This document shows positions 1-6,989 of a stretch of 64,000 nt of DNA, piece by piece. The position numbers and the translations under genes are program-made. The DNA comes from Microbacterium sp. LWO14-1.2 (GTDB lineage: Bacteria > Actinomycetota > Actinomycetes > Actinomycetales > Microbacteriaceae). The notes below the pieces were generated by a model. It was not told where the DNA came from, did not search any database, and saw only the letters and a program-made list of their open reading frames with translations. The DNA lies in NCBI RefSeq assembly GCF_038397715.1, contig NZ_CP151633.1:2170001-2234000 (forward strand), written 5' to 3'. The stretch's first letter is position 1, and every line of letters begins with the position of its first letter.

Positions 1-40
1 AGAAGTCCCTGTTCGGGGACGGGCGTGAATAACTGTTGTG

Positions 41-991
41 TCAATGCTCCGTTGATTCGTTTCGCTTCGTCAACGACAGCCGGCGTTCGAAGATCCGTAG
101 CCGTGCGACGGCTGTATCGGTGATGGGCGTCTCGATTCGGTGGTTCTGCGCCAGTAGTGATATGCCGCCCAGAATCGTCTCGGCTTCCGTATGTCGACCG
201 GCGACGACGTCGCGATACAGGGATGTCGTGAAGGAAGAGCCGGCTTCGGTGAGCGTTGACAATACCCGCGACAGTGCTTGAGGGCGTGGCGCGTGCCCCT
301 CGGCGTGAAGCACTGATGAGACCTCTGACACGATCTGCTCGGTGATGGCCGGACCGCCGGGAACGTCGACCACCTCCCCGATGGGCGCACCGAGCAACGT
401 CGTGACCGCTCCTCCTGCGGCCATGAATAACCACTTCTCCCACATGTCCTGAACGATGGTGGTCGAGGTGGATACGTTAATCGCGGTCCGTTCGAACATG
501 GTCGCGATTCGAGCGACCCGGTCCGACATGCGTCCGTCGAGCTCACCGAACGCTGCCGAGCCTCCGGGGGCAAGCAGGGTGATTTCGCCGGAGGAGTTCA
601 GCTCAGAGGCAATGGTGGCGACGCCGCCGAGAACATGCCGGATCCCGAACTGGTTCGCGATGGTCTCGATGTGCCCGACTCCGTTGAGGAACGGAAGGAT
701 GGCCGTCGCATCCGAAACGGCAGCTTCAATGTCATCGAGAGCGTTGTTCAGTGCTCTCGCTTTCACCGCGAGGAGGATCAGATCCCATCCGGGACCGAGA
801 CGATCCGCGGTCACGGTCTCGACTCTGTCGGTCATGCGATGCCCGGTCGACGAGACCGTGACCATGCCTCGCCTGGAGAGTTCCTGTGCTTGCTGAGGTC
901 GGACGAGGAATTCGACATCGACTCCCTCACGCGCCAAGGAGCCGCCGAAGTATCCGCCGACTGCTCCTGCACCGACAACGAGAACGCGCAT
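41..991 (-). CDS. Ketopantoate reductase-like (ApbA/PanE family) oxidoreductase
   Basis: A 316-residue protein of the 2-dehydropantoate 2-reductase family, which reduces 2-oxo acids with NADPH; in pantothenate synthesis the product is pantoate. The N-terminus carries the dinucleotide-binding signature VGAGAVGGYFGG, and the rest reads as the alpha-helical ApbA C-terminal domain. I chose the ATG at 991 because the Rossmann strand begins right there; a longer frame runs upstream but overlaps the transporter gene. The start follows the upstream gene's stop by one base (TAGCATG on the minus strand), so translational coupling is likely. Pairing with an EamA transporter and a LysR regulator suggests a dedicated catabolic or export role rather than housekeeping PanE, but the substrate cannot be read from sequence. 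Confidence 0.8.
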   Translation of the reverse strand: MRVLVVGAGAVGGYFGGSLAREGVDVEFLVRPQQAQELSRRGMVTVSSTGHRMTDRVETVTADRLGPGWDLILLAVKARALNNALDDIEAAVSDATAILPFLNGVGHIETIANQFGIRHVLGGVATIASELNSSGEITLLAPGGSAAFGELDGRMSDRVARIATMFERTAINVSTSTTIVQDMWEKWLFMAAGGAVTTLLGAPIGEVVDVPGGPAITEQIVSEVSSVLHAEGHAPRPQALSRVLSTLTEAGSSFTTSLYRDVVAGRHTEAETILGGISLLAQNHRIETPITDTAVARLRIFERRLSLTKRNESTEH

Positions 992-992
992 G

Positions 993-1916
993 CTAGCGAC
1001 GATCTTTCTGAATCGCGTCGGCGGGGAGACTCTGCCGACCTTCGGCTCGTCTTGCGAGCATCCGAGGGAGCTGGGAGATGGTGACGACCCCGATGATGAC
1101 GACGATGCCGCCAAGTAGTTCAGGGAGGATCGGAAGCTCACCGAGCCAGAGCCAGGCGATGAGCACGGCAACGGGTGGCACGAGATACAGGAGGGAGGTC
1201 GAGACGGCCACGGGCATCCGGGCGACGGCGTACGCCCACAGGACGAAACCGGCCGCGGAAGGGAGCAACCCCAAGTAGATCGCCGCGAGCCAGGCGGCGG
1301 TGTCGGCGTTCAACAGGCCATCGAGGTCGAACGGGACGAAGGGGATGGTCATTACGGTGCCTGCGATCATGGCGTAGCAGGCGACCTCGATACTCGAGTA
1401 GCGCTTCAGCAGCGGGCGCTGAAGCGGGTGATAGATGCCCTGCACGACCATCGCCGCGACCACGATCCAGACGGCTGCGGACAGGGAGACTCCCGCACGT
1501 GCGAGGCAGACCAGCGCTACTCCCGCGAGCGCGATGACGCTGCCCACCACCGTCACGACCGAAACTCGCTCGGAGAAGAGCACGCGGGCAACCATGACCG
1601 AGACAAGCGGTGCCGCCGCGACGATGATGCTTGTCGTGCCCGCAGGAACGTACAGCTCGCCCCAGTTCAGCAGCAGCTGGTACACGGCCATCCCGAAAAA
1701 TCCGCATGCCGCGATCCAGCCGAGGTCCTCCCGCCGCGGCATGCGCGCCCGCACCGCAACCGCCATGACGAGCAGGGCCAGCGAGGCTACGGCCAGCCGA
1801 ACGAACGACAGACCGACGACGCCCAACGCGGGTGCCGCGACACGGATCGCAGGGAATGCCGAGGCCCACAACGCGACCACGAGAAGGCCGGCGAGGAGCG
1901 GGCGATTGATCTTCAT
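993..1916 (-). CDS. EamA-family (DMT) transporter
   Basis: A 307-residue inner-membrane protein with about ten hydrophobic segments arranged as two EamA repeats, the usual size for drug/metabolite transporters of the RhaT/YdcZ/RarD type. The N-terminus (LLAGLLVVALWASAFPAIR) is the typical first helix with the WxSxF motif, and a second repeat starts near residue 150. It is the first gene of a two-gene minus-strand unit with the ketopantoate reductase-like gene and is divergent from a LysR regulator, which probably controls it. Family members export amino acids, nucleosides or drugs; the cargo here is unknown. Confidence 0.85.
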   Translation of the reverse strand: MKINRPLLAGLLVVALWASAFPAIRVAAPALGVVGLSFVRLAVASLALLVMAVAVRARMPRREDLGWIAACGFFGMAVYQLLLNWGELYVPAGTTSIIVAAAPLVSVMVARVLFSERVSVVTVVGSVIALAGVALVCLARAGVSLSAAVWIVVAAMVVQGIYHPLQRPLLKRYSSIEVACYAMIAGTVMTIPFVPFDLDGLLNADTAAWLAAIYLGLLPSAAGFVLWAYAVARMPVAVSTSLLYLVPPVAVLIAWLWLGELPILPELLGGIVVIIGVVTISQLPRMLARRAEGRQSLPADAIQKDRR

Positions 1917-1997
1917 AGTGTAAGAGTGTCAACATTGAAAGATAAGCACCAGTTACGGTGGCTGACTATATTCCTAAGCAGAGCTTAAGGAGAATGC
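1917..1997. promoter_or_regulatory. Divergent promoter region between EamA and LysR genes
   Basis: This 81-base spacer is clearly richer in A and T than the flanking genes, as expected for back-to-back promoters. A strong ribosome-binding site AAGGAG lies at 1987-1992, five bases before the LysR ATG at 1998. LysR proteins usually bind such spacers to regulate the divergent gene and themselves. I could not single out a convincing T-N11-A box. Confidence 0.55.
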
Positions 1998-2924
1998 ATG
2001 ATTGACGTGAGGAAGCTGCGGCTCCTCGCTGCTCTGGAGCGCTTGGGCACGGTCACGGCCGTGGCCGAAGAGGTCCATATCAGCTCGCCGGGCGTATCCA
2101 TGCAGATCGCGTCTCTGGAGAAAGAGGTCGGAGTCCAGCTCACACGGCGACAGGGAAGGCGCCTTGTGCTGACCCCCGCCGGATCGGCGCTTGCCGCGCA
2201 CGGGCACGAGATCGTGAATCGGCTCTCCCTCGCGGAACTCGAAGTCGAGGCGCTTCGCGAAGGGACGGTCGGCCTGTACAAGATCTCGTCCTTCCCCTCA
2301 GCAGCCAGGACAATCGTCGCGGACGCCTTCCGTCGGCTGAACGACAGCGCAGCGCCGGCGCTGGAACTTCATCTGACCACGGCAGAGCCGACGGAATCGC
2401 TGAATGCCCTCACAAGCGGGAGCGTCGATCTCGCAGTCGTGCACTCGTACTCCAACGTCCCTAGGGATCTTCCAGCGGGCATCGCTACCCGGAAGCTGGG
2501 GAGCGAACCGGTACTGCTGGCGGTCAGATCTGGCTCGGGGATCGGGCCGGTCCTCGAGCTGTCGGACTTCGAGGCGTCTTCGTGGATTGCCCCGACTTCG
2601 GATGTCTCGTGCTTCGAGATGATGGAGCGAGCGTGCGGGCTTGCCGGATTCAGCCCCCGCGTCGTTGCGCAGTCGATGGACTTCGCCGTCCAGCTCGAAC
2701 TCGTCGCCGCTGGCGTCGGAGTCGCGCTGGTTCCGGCGCTGACCGTGGCAGCGGTGCCCGAGGGGGTCGAGCTCCGTCGGCTCTCGGAGCCTGTGCGTCG
2801 GAACCTTCACGTCGCCACGCGTGAGCACGAGTTCGCCGAACCCGGGTTCAAGACACTGGTCGGGCTGTTCTCCGAGACGGCGGCCACTTGGCTCAACCCG
2901 AACCGGCTGATACCTGACCGGTAG
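1998..2924 (+). CDS. LysR-family transcriptional regulator
   Basis: A 308-residue protein with an N-terminal winged helix-turn-helix (LRLLAALERLGTVTAVAEEV then ISSPGVSMQIASLEKEVGVQL) followed by a periplasmic-binding-protein-like effector domain from about residue 90. Length and order are standard for LysR. The ATG at 1998 is preceded by AAGGAG at five bases. It is divergent from the EamA transporter and ketopantoate reductase-like pair, its most likely target. The effector is unknown. Confidence 0.9.
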   Translation: MIDVRKLRLLAALERLGTVTAVAEEVHISSPGVSMQIASLEKEVGVQLTRRQGRRLVLTPAGSALAAHGHEIVNRLSLAELEVEALREGTVGLYKISSFPSAARTIVADAFRRLNDSAAPALELHLTTAEPTESLNALTSGSVDLAVVHSYSNVPRDLPAGIATRKLGSEPVLLAVRSGSGIGPVLELSDFEASSWIAPTSDVSCFEMMERACGLAGFSPRVVAQSMDFAVQLELVAAGVGVALVPALTVAAVPEGVELRRLSEPVRRNLHVATREHEFAEPGFKTLVGLFSETAATWLNPNRLIPDR

Positions 2925-2997
2925 ACGGCATCCCCGCGAAATCCTCAGTCCGGAGTAGCTCCAGAACGTCCGGGATAGCGTTGGAAGTCACATGTGG

Positions 2998-3068
2998 AGG
3001 GGCTGACGGGAATCGAACCCGCGCTGTCTGCTTGGGAAGCAGAAGTTCTGCCATTGAACTACAGCCCC
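2998..3068 (-). tRNA. tRNA-Gly (anticodon CCC)
   Basis: The minus strand folds into a full 71-base cloverleaf. The acceptor stem GGGGCTG pairs with CAGCCCC; the D arm is GTTC/GAAC; the anticodon stem TCTGC/GCAGA encloses loop TTCCCAA with anticodon CCC; the T arm is GCGGG TTCGATT CCCGT; the discriminator base is T and CCA is not encoded. It reads GGG glycine codons. Confidence 0.95.
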
Positions 3069-3160
3069 GTACCCGTTCCGAAGACCGGGTGATCGCAAGC
3101 CTACCCGCCAGGCACGTCACGACCAAAGCGTCGCGCTGACGCGGCAACTAGGCTGGTGCC

Positions 3161-3766
3161 GTGCTTCTCAGCGATCGCGACATCAGGGCAGAACTCGCAT
3201 CAGGCCGGATCGGCCTGCAGCCGCACGAGCCGGAGATGATCCAGCCGTCGAGCGTCGATGTGCGCCTGGACCGCTACTTCCGTCTGTTCGACAACCACAA
3301 GTACCCGTTCATCGATCCGTCGGTCGATCAGCCGGAGCTGACGCGGCTGATCGAGGTCGAACCCGACGAGCCGTTCATCCTGCACCCGGGGGAGTTCGCG
3401 CTGGGGGCGACGTTCGAGCAGGTCACGCTCGCAGACGACGTGGCCGCGCGTCTGGAGGGCAAGTCGTCGCTGGGGCGCCTCGGGCTCATCACGCACTCGA
3501 CCGCCGGCTTCATCGACCCCGGCTTCACCGGGCACGTGACGCTCGAGCTCGCGAACGTCGCGACGCTGCCGATCAAGCTGTGGCCGGGCATGAAGATCGG
3601 GCAGCTGTGCTTCTTCCGCCTGACGTCCCCGGCCGAGAACCCGTACGGGTCGGGTCCCTACGGCAACCGTTACCAGGGGCAGCGCGGGCCGACGGCATCC
3701 CGGTCGTTCCAGAATTTCCACCGCACCGACGTCGGGGTCACCGACGTCGGAGCCCTCGGAGGCTGA
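3161..3766 (+). CDS. dcd: dCTP deaminase
   Basis: A 201-residue dCTP deaminase, which converts dCTP to dUTP in pyrimidine deoxynucleotide synthesis; some actinobacterial Dcd proteins also hydrolyse dUTP to dUMP. Visible family signatures are the substrate segment [13 protein letters not shown] at about residues 104-116, then [19 protein letters not shown] carrying the catalytic Glu. The GTG start has no Shine-Dalgarno but sits exactly six bases after a TAGGCT -10 hexamer (3149-3154), so the transcript is probably leaderless. The next gene begins one base after its stop. Whether it is mono- or bifunctional cannot be decided by eye. Confidence 0.95.
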   Translation: MLLSDRDIRAELASGRIGLQPHEPEMIQPSSVDVRLDRYFRLFDNHKYPFIDPSVDQPELTRLIEVEPDEPFILHPGEFALGATFEQVTLADDVAARLEGKSSLGRLGLITHSTAGFIDPGFTGHVTLELANVATLPIKLWPGMKIGQLCFFRLTSPAENPYGSGPYGNRYQGQRGPTASRSFQNFHRTDVGVTDVGALGG

Positions 3767-3767
3767 C

Positions 3768-4286
3768 ATGAGCGACGACAGCACACGCCCGCAGGACGCC
3801 TCGGCGGATGCTGTCGCGCCACCGCCCGCGACGCCGGTTCCCGACGAGCTGCTCGCCGCGCCTCCGGCATCCGACACTCCTGTCCCGGAGGGGCTGCTGA
3901 CGCCGCCCCCGGCATCCGACGCCCCCGTGCCCGAGGCGCTGCTCACGCCTCCGCCCGCCGACATCGCACCCGCGGACGCCGTGATCCCTCCTCCGCCGGC
4001 GGATGCCGAGCTGCCGGCGACCCGCAGCGCTCGCCGCCGTCCGGCTGTGCTCGCGGACGACGCTCCGTCGGCGGTCGCCGACGACTGGGCCCGTCCGTCG
4101 GTGGCGCCGCAGGATCCGGCCCCCGGTTCGTATCGCGGCCTCGCGGTGGCGGTGTTCGCGGTGCTCGTCCTGCTGCTGGCCGGCGCGATCGCGGGCGCGG
4201 CTTACCTCGCGACGTCGGTCGGGCTGCCGTTCGCGGCGGATGCCGTCGCCGCGCCGATCTCGACGGCATCCGCTTTCCTGGGCTGA
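3768..4286 (+). CDS. Pro/Ala-rich protein with one C-terminal membrane helix
   Basis: A 172-residue protein I do not recognise. Residues 20-85 are a low-complexity Pro/Ala/Asp region with an imperfect repeat of about 16 residues (PPASDTPVPEGLLTP, then PPASDAPVPEALLTP). One hydrophobic helix (LAVAVFAVLVLLLAGAIAGA) lies near residues 124-145, with a short hydrophobic tail. It probably sits in the membrane with the disordered N-terminus on the cytoplasmic side. It starts one base after the dcd stop and is likely co-translated. No enzyme motif is visible. Confidence 0.7.
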   Translation: MSDDSTRPQDASADAVAPPPATPVPDELLAAPPASDTPVPEGLLTPPPASDAPVPEALLTPPPADIAPADAVIPPPPADAELPATRSARRRPAVLADDAPSAVADDWARPSVAPQDPAPGSYRGLAVAVFAVLVLLLAGAIAGAAYLATSVGLPFAADAVAAPISTASAFLG

Positions 4287-4313
4287 CGGGGTCGCGCCGC
4301 CGCCCTCCCTCTG

Positions 4314-4745
4314 TCAGCGCCTTCGCGTGGCGAGCGCGTACGCGGGGACGGCGACGGCCACGACGACGACGTGCATCACCATGAGCGCGATCACGGCGCC
4401 GGTGGTCGTGCCGGGGATGAATCCCAGCGCGAGCAGCAGCACGTCGGGGATGAACGAGGCGACCGTCACCAGCGGGACGAGGATCGACAGCGTCCGGCGC
4501 GGATCCTTCGCGCGCAGGGTCACGAGCGACCAGCCGACCCACCCGGCGGCGACTCCGAGCGCGGTGAAGAGCCCGAACGCGGGCGGCGTGAGGGGTCCGT
4601 AGGCGGCGGGTGCGCCGGTCGCGATCGCGACGGCCGCGACGACGGCATTGAGTGCGATGGCGATGGCGACGGCGGCGGTGAGGATCAGCGCCGCGCGGGC
4701 GCGTGGTCGGGTCGCGACGGGCTGTGCGGATGCGGTGGTGACCAT
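4314..4745 (-). CDS. Small four-helix membrane protein (DUF6069-like)
   Basis: A 143-residue protein with four hydrophobic segments (about residues 19-42, 55-77, 90-110 and 115-137), resembling actinobacterial DUF6069 membrane proteins. Function is unknown. A Shine-Dalgarno AAGGAG lies just before the ATG. It is divergent from a TetR regulator and the spacer holds a strong palindromic operator, so it is the probable target of that repressor, which would fit a stress- or drug-responsive membrane protein. The family call is from memory of architecture, not a search. Confidence 0.65.
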   Translation of the reverse strand: MVTTASAQPVATRPRARAALILTAAVAIAIALNAVVAAVAIATGAPAAYGPLTPPAFGLFTALGVAAGWVGWSLVTLRAKDPRRTLSILVPLVTVASFIPDVLLLALGFIPGTTTGAVIALMVMHVVVVAVAVPAYALATRRR

Positions 4746-4768
4746 GACGACTCCTTGCTCGAGGAATA

Positions 4769-4804
4769 CGGTACTGAGCAGTACCGATATATACGGTACT
4801 GCTC
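4769..4804. promoter_or_regulatory. Double palindromic operator between DUF6069-like and tetR genes
   Basis: Two overlapping perfect palindromes share a half-site. CGGTACTG-AG-CAGTACCG occupies 4769-4786, and GAGCAGTACCG-N7-CGGTACTGCTC occupies 4776-4804 with the spacer ATATATA. So three CGGTACTG half-sites lie in 36 bases. The array overlaps the -35 zone of the regulator's leaderless promoter (TACAAT at 4817-4822) and lies upstream of the membrane-protein gene. TetR dimers typically bind such sites and repress both directions. Confidence 0.8.
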
Positions 4805-4828
4805 GATCCCGGAATGTACAATGGGCGC

Positions 4829-5413
4829 GTGGGAGCGGACGAGGCGAGCAGGGCGGCTGGTCGCCCGCGCGACCCAGGAGTCGAGGCGGCGATCCTCTCG
4901 GCGGTGCAGGACCTCCTCATCGAGGACGGGTACGACGGCGCGACCATCGCGGCGGTGGCGGAGCGGGCCCGATGCGGCCGGTCGGCGATCTACCGCCGCT
5001 GGGAGACCAAGGCCGAGCTCGTCGTCGCCGCGGTCCGCGCTCTGCAGGTCGCGACGGAAGCACCGGACACGGGCACCCTGCGCGGCGACCTGCTCGCCGC
5101 CGCAGGGCACTTCGCCGACGCCGACGAGCGGACAGCCACGGTGCTCGCCGGCATCCTCAGCGAGATCGGCCGCGACGAGGAGCTGCGCACCGTCGCCTAT
5201 CGGGTGATCGGCGGACCGCCCGTCGCCGTGCTGACCACGGTGATCGAGCGGTGGAAGGAACGCGGCGAGGTGCGCCCGGATGCGCCCGTCGCGCTCATCG
5301 CCGGGATCGTGCCGACCGCGGCGTTCGGCAGCGTGAGTCTGCGCCGCCGCGCTCTCGATCCGGAGACGGTCGCGGACCTCATCGACCAGGTGGTGCTGCC
5401 GGCCCTGCGGTAG
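4829..5413 (+). CDS. TetR/AcrR-family repressor
   Basis: A 194-residue regulator with a TetR helix-turn-helix at about residues 27-60 (GATIAAVAERARCGRSAIYRR followed by W and TKAELV) and a helical ligand domain including a C-terminal TetR_C-like part. I prefer the GTG at 4829 to the ATG at 4814: a TACAAT -10 element (4817-4822) begins after the ATG and ends six bases before the GTG, fitting a leaderless message. It probably binds the palindromes at 4769-4804 to control itself and the divergent membrane protein. Ligand unknown. Confidence 0.85.
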   Translation: MGADEASRAAGRPRDPGVEAAILSAVQDLLIEDGYDGATIAAVAERARCGRSAIYRRWETKAELVVAAVRALQVATEAPDTGTLRGDLLAAAGHFADADERTATVLAGILSEIGRDEELRTVAYRVIGGPPVAVLTTVIERWKERGEVRPDAPVALIAGIVPTAAFGSVSLRRRALDPETVADLIDQVVLPALR

Positions 5414-5472
5414 TCGCCGGAGTGAGTCGCCGTGCGGCGGCGCGGGCGCGGGAAAGGTGCGCGGAGACGCAG

Positions 5473-5503
5473 AGAGCCCCACCCTGCGTGAGGATGGGGC
5501 TCT
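5473..5503. terminator. Bidirectional hairpin terminator
   Basis: AGAGCCCCA at 5473-5481 pairs perfectly with TGGGGCTCT at 5495-5503. The hairpin sits between the convergent TetR gene and the His-rich winged-helix gene, so it can serve both. No long T run follows, as is common at high GC. Confidence 0.7.
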
Positions 5504-5518
5504 GCGAGGATGCCGTGG

Positions 5519-6169
5519 TCAGGCGTCGCGACCGCGACGGAAGCCGGCGTCGAAACCACGCTCGAATGCGTGGGCGGGGTGGCCGCGGTGGCCGCAGTCG
5601 TGGCCGTGCTCGCGGTCGAAGCCGTGACGCGGGTCGAAGCCGTGGCGCGGGTCGAAGCCGTGACGGTGCCCGAAGCCGCGGACGTGATCGAAGCCGCGAG
5701 GGCCGCCGAAGCGGTGACCGCGTCCGTGGCGGTGGTGCCGTCCGCGTCCGCGCGGGAGCGGCGATCCCTCGTCCCAGCCGAGTGCGCGTGCGATGCTCTC
5801 GAGGGAGGACATCGTCGTGGCGAGGTCGTCGAGGGAGACGGCGTCGGTGACCGTCGCGCGGATGCCGTCGACGAGGGCGCCGAGCCTGTCCTTGGCGGCG
5901 CGTCCCTCATCGGAGAGCGCCCAGCCGTCGCCGTCGGCGACCACCCAGCCGCGGTCGACGAGATCGTGCAGCTTGTGCGCCGTGAGCGGGCGGCGGGCGG
6001 GAGCCGTTCCGTCGACGACGTTCAGCAGCCGCCAGTCGCGTCGAGTCGCGTGCTCGCCGGCGAAGGCGGTCTCGAACTGCGCGGCCATCAGGCGGTCGAC
6101 AGCCTTCAGCCAGTAGCCGAAGGGGCGGTCAGGGGTCTGCTCGGTGTTCTGTGTATCGGTGGTGTTCAT
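5519..6169 (-). CDS. Winged-helix regulator-like protein with His/Arg/Gly-rich C-terminal tail
   Basis: A 216-residue protein. The first half resembles a MarR/PadR-type winged helix (RRPLTAHKLHDLVDRGWVV, then DGDGWALSDEGRAAKDRLGAL as the wing). From about residue 137 to the end it is dominated by His, Arg, Gly and Phe with a repeated FDPRHGFD/FGHRHGFD unit; there are about 20 His and one Cys in 80 residues. Such tails bind divalent metals in other proteins, so metal response is inferred. The start at 6169 (MNTTDTQN) is preferred over a longer in-frame start that would run through the promoter palindromes. It is divergent from a second His-rich regulator at 6273. Confidence 0.6.
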   Translation of the reverse strand: MNTTDTQNTEQTPDRPFGYWLKAVDRLMAAQFETAFAGEHATRRDWRLLNVVDGTAPARRPLTAHKLHDLVDRGWVVADGDGWALSDEGRAAKDRLGALVDGIRATVTDAVSLDDLATTMSSLESIARALGWDEGSPLPRGRGRHHRHGRGHRFGGPRGFDHVRGFGHRHGFDPRHGFDPRHGFDREHGHDCGHRGHPAHAFERGFDAGFRRGRDA

Positions 6170-6201
6170 CGGAAGTCCTTCAATGTCAGTGTGCATGTGC
6201 T

Positions 6202-6266
6202 TGTCACAGTGCATGTATATGTAGTGTGACATGGACTCGGATTACATGTCAAGTCGCATGTAAAAT
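6202..6266. promoter_or_regulatory. Divergent regulatory region with two inverted repeats
   Basis: The spacer between the two His-rich regulators holds TGTCACA-N16-TGTGACA (6202-6208 with 6225-6231) and TTACATG-N8-CATGTAA (6242-6248 with 6257-6263). The second palindrome overlaps a TAAAAT -10 element (6261-6266) that ends six bases before the GTG of the plus-strand gene. Occupation would block that promoter, so autoregulation is likely. Confidence 0.7.
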
Positions 6267-6272
6267 CGAGCT

Positions 6273-6860
6273 GTGACGACTCCAGACGAAGATTCCACCG
6301 AGGCGATCGCCCGCGCACTCTCGCGGCTGCGTGGAAGGCGTCAGGGCGAGCGGGGGCGGGGTCCGGGCGGGCATGGTCCGCACGGGTGGCATGGCGGGCC
6401 GCACCCCGACCACTTCGAGCACGGTCACCCGGGTCGCTCGGGCCACCCGGGTCACCCGGGCCACCCGGGCTACTCGGGTCGCGCGGGGATGCCGCCCTGG
6501 ATGACCGACCCGTCGGGGCGCTTCGGCGGACCGGCGCGGATGCGGATGCTCGAGGCGCTCGCCGCGGCATCCTCTCCCTTGAGCGTGAGTGATCTCGGAG
6601 CCGAGATCGGCGTCGATCAACCCCGCGCGTCCCGCCTGGTCCAGCAGGGTGTCGCGCACGGGTGGGTGCGCCGCGAGGCCGACCCCGACGATGCGCGCCG
6701 GACGCGCATCGCGCTGACCGACGAGGGGCGCACCCTCGCGAAAGGGATGCGCGGCGAACGACGAGAGATGCTGGGGAGCGCGCTGGCCGCGTTCACAGAC
6801 GAGGAGCGGGCCGAGTTGGCGCGGTTGCTCGGGAAGCTGGCCGACAACTGGGGTGCGTAG
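6273..6860 (+). CDS. MarR-type winged-helix regulator with Gly/His-rich N-terminal region
   Basis: A 195-residue protein. Residues 25-70 are rich in Gly, His and Pro with repeated HPGHPGHPG units. Residues 85-190 form a MarR-type domain: PARMRMLEALAAASSPLSV, the recognition helix region VDQPRASRLVQQGVAHGWV, and the wing PDDARRTRIALTDEGR. The GTG start follows the TAAAAT -10 by six bases, so the mRNA is probably leaderless. It is divergent from another His-rich winged-helix gene across two inverted repeats. The His tract suggests metal sensing, by inference only. The nearest metal gene is a CDF exporter about 2 kb away. Confidence 0.8.
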   Translation: MTTPDEDSTEAIARALSRLRGRRQGERGRGPGGHGPHGWHGGPHPDHFEHGHPGRSGHPGHPGHPGYSGRAGMPPWMTDPSGRFGGPARMRMLEALAAASSPLSVSDLGAEIGVDQPRASRLVQQGVAHGWVRREADPDDARRTRIALTDEGRTLAKGMRGERREMLGSALAAFTDEERAELARLLGKLADNWGA

Positions 6861-6989
6861 GCGCTTCTCTCCCATGGTTCTTCGGATATGCCGGAACGGC
6901 GGAAGCGAGTTTCGGAATACTGCTCTGAGCTGGGGTAAATCAGCCCGTTTTCGGGTCTGAATGTCGGAGGCGGCGGGTTGTATGGGGGT

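Noticed and set aside
2998..3068. tRNA-Gly as an integration site for a mobile island
   Set aside because: No integrase and no second copy of the tRNA 3' end was seen in the window, and dcd follows as an ordinary housekeeping neighbour.
5600..5690. Short repeats in the His-rich regulator gene as a CRISPR or satellite
   Set aside because: The units are in frame, encode FDPRHG-type residues and lack spacers, so they are coding repeats.
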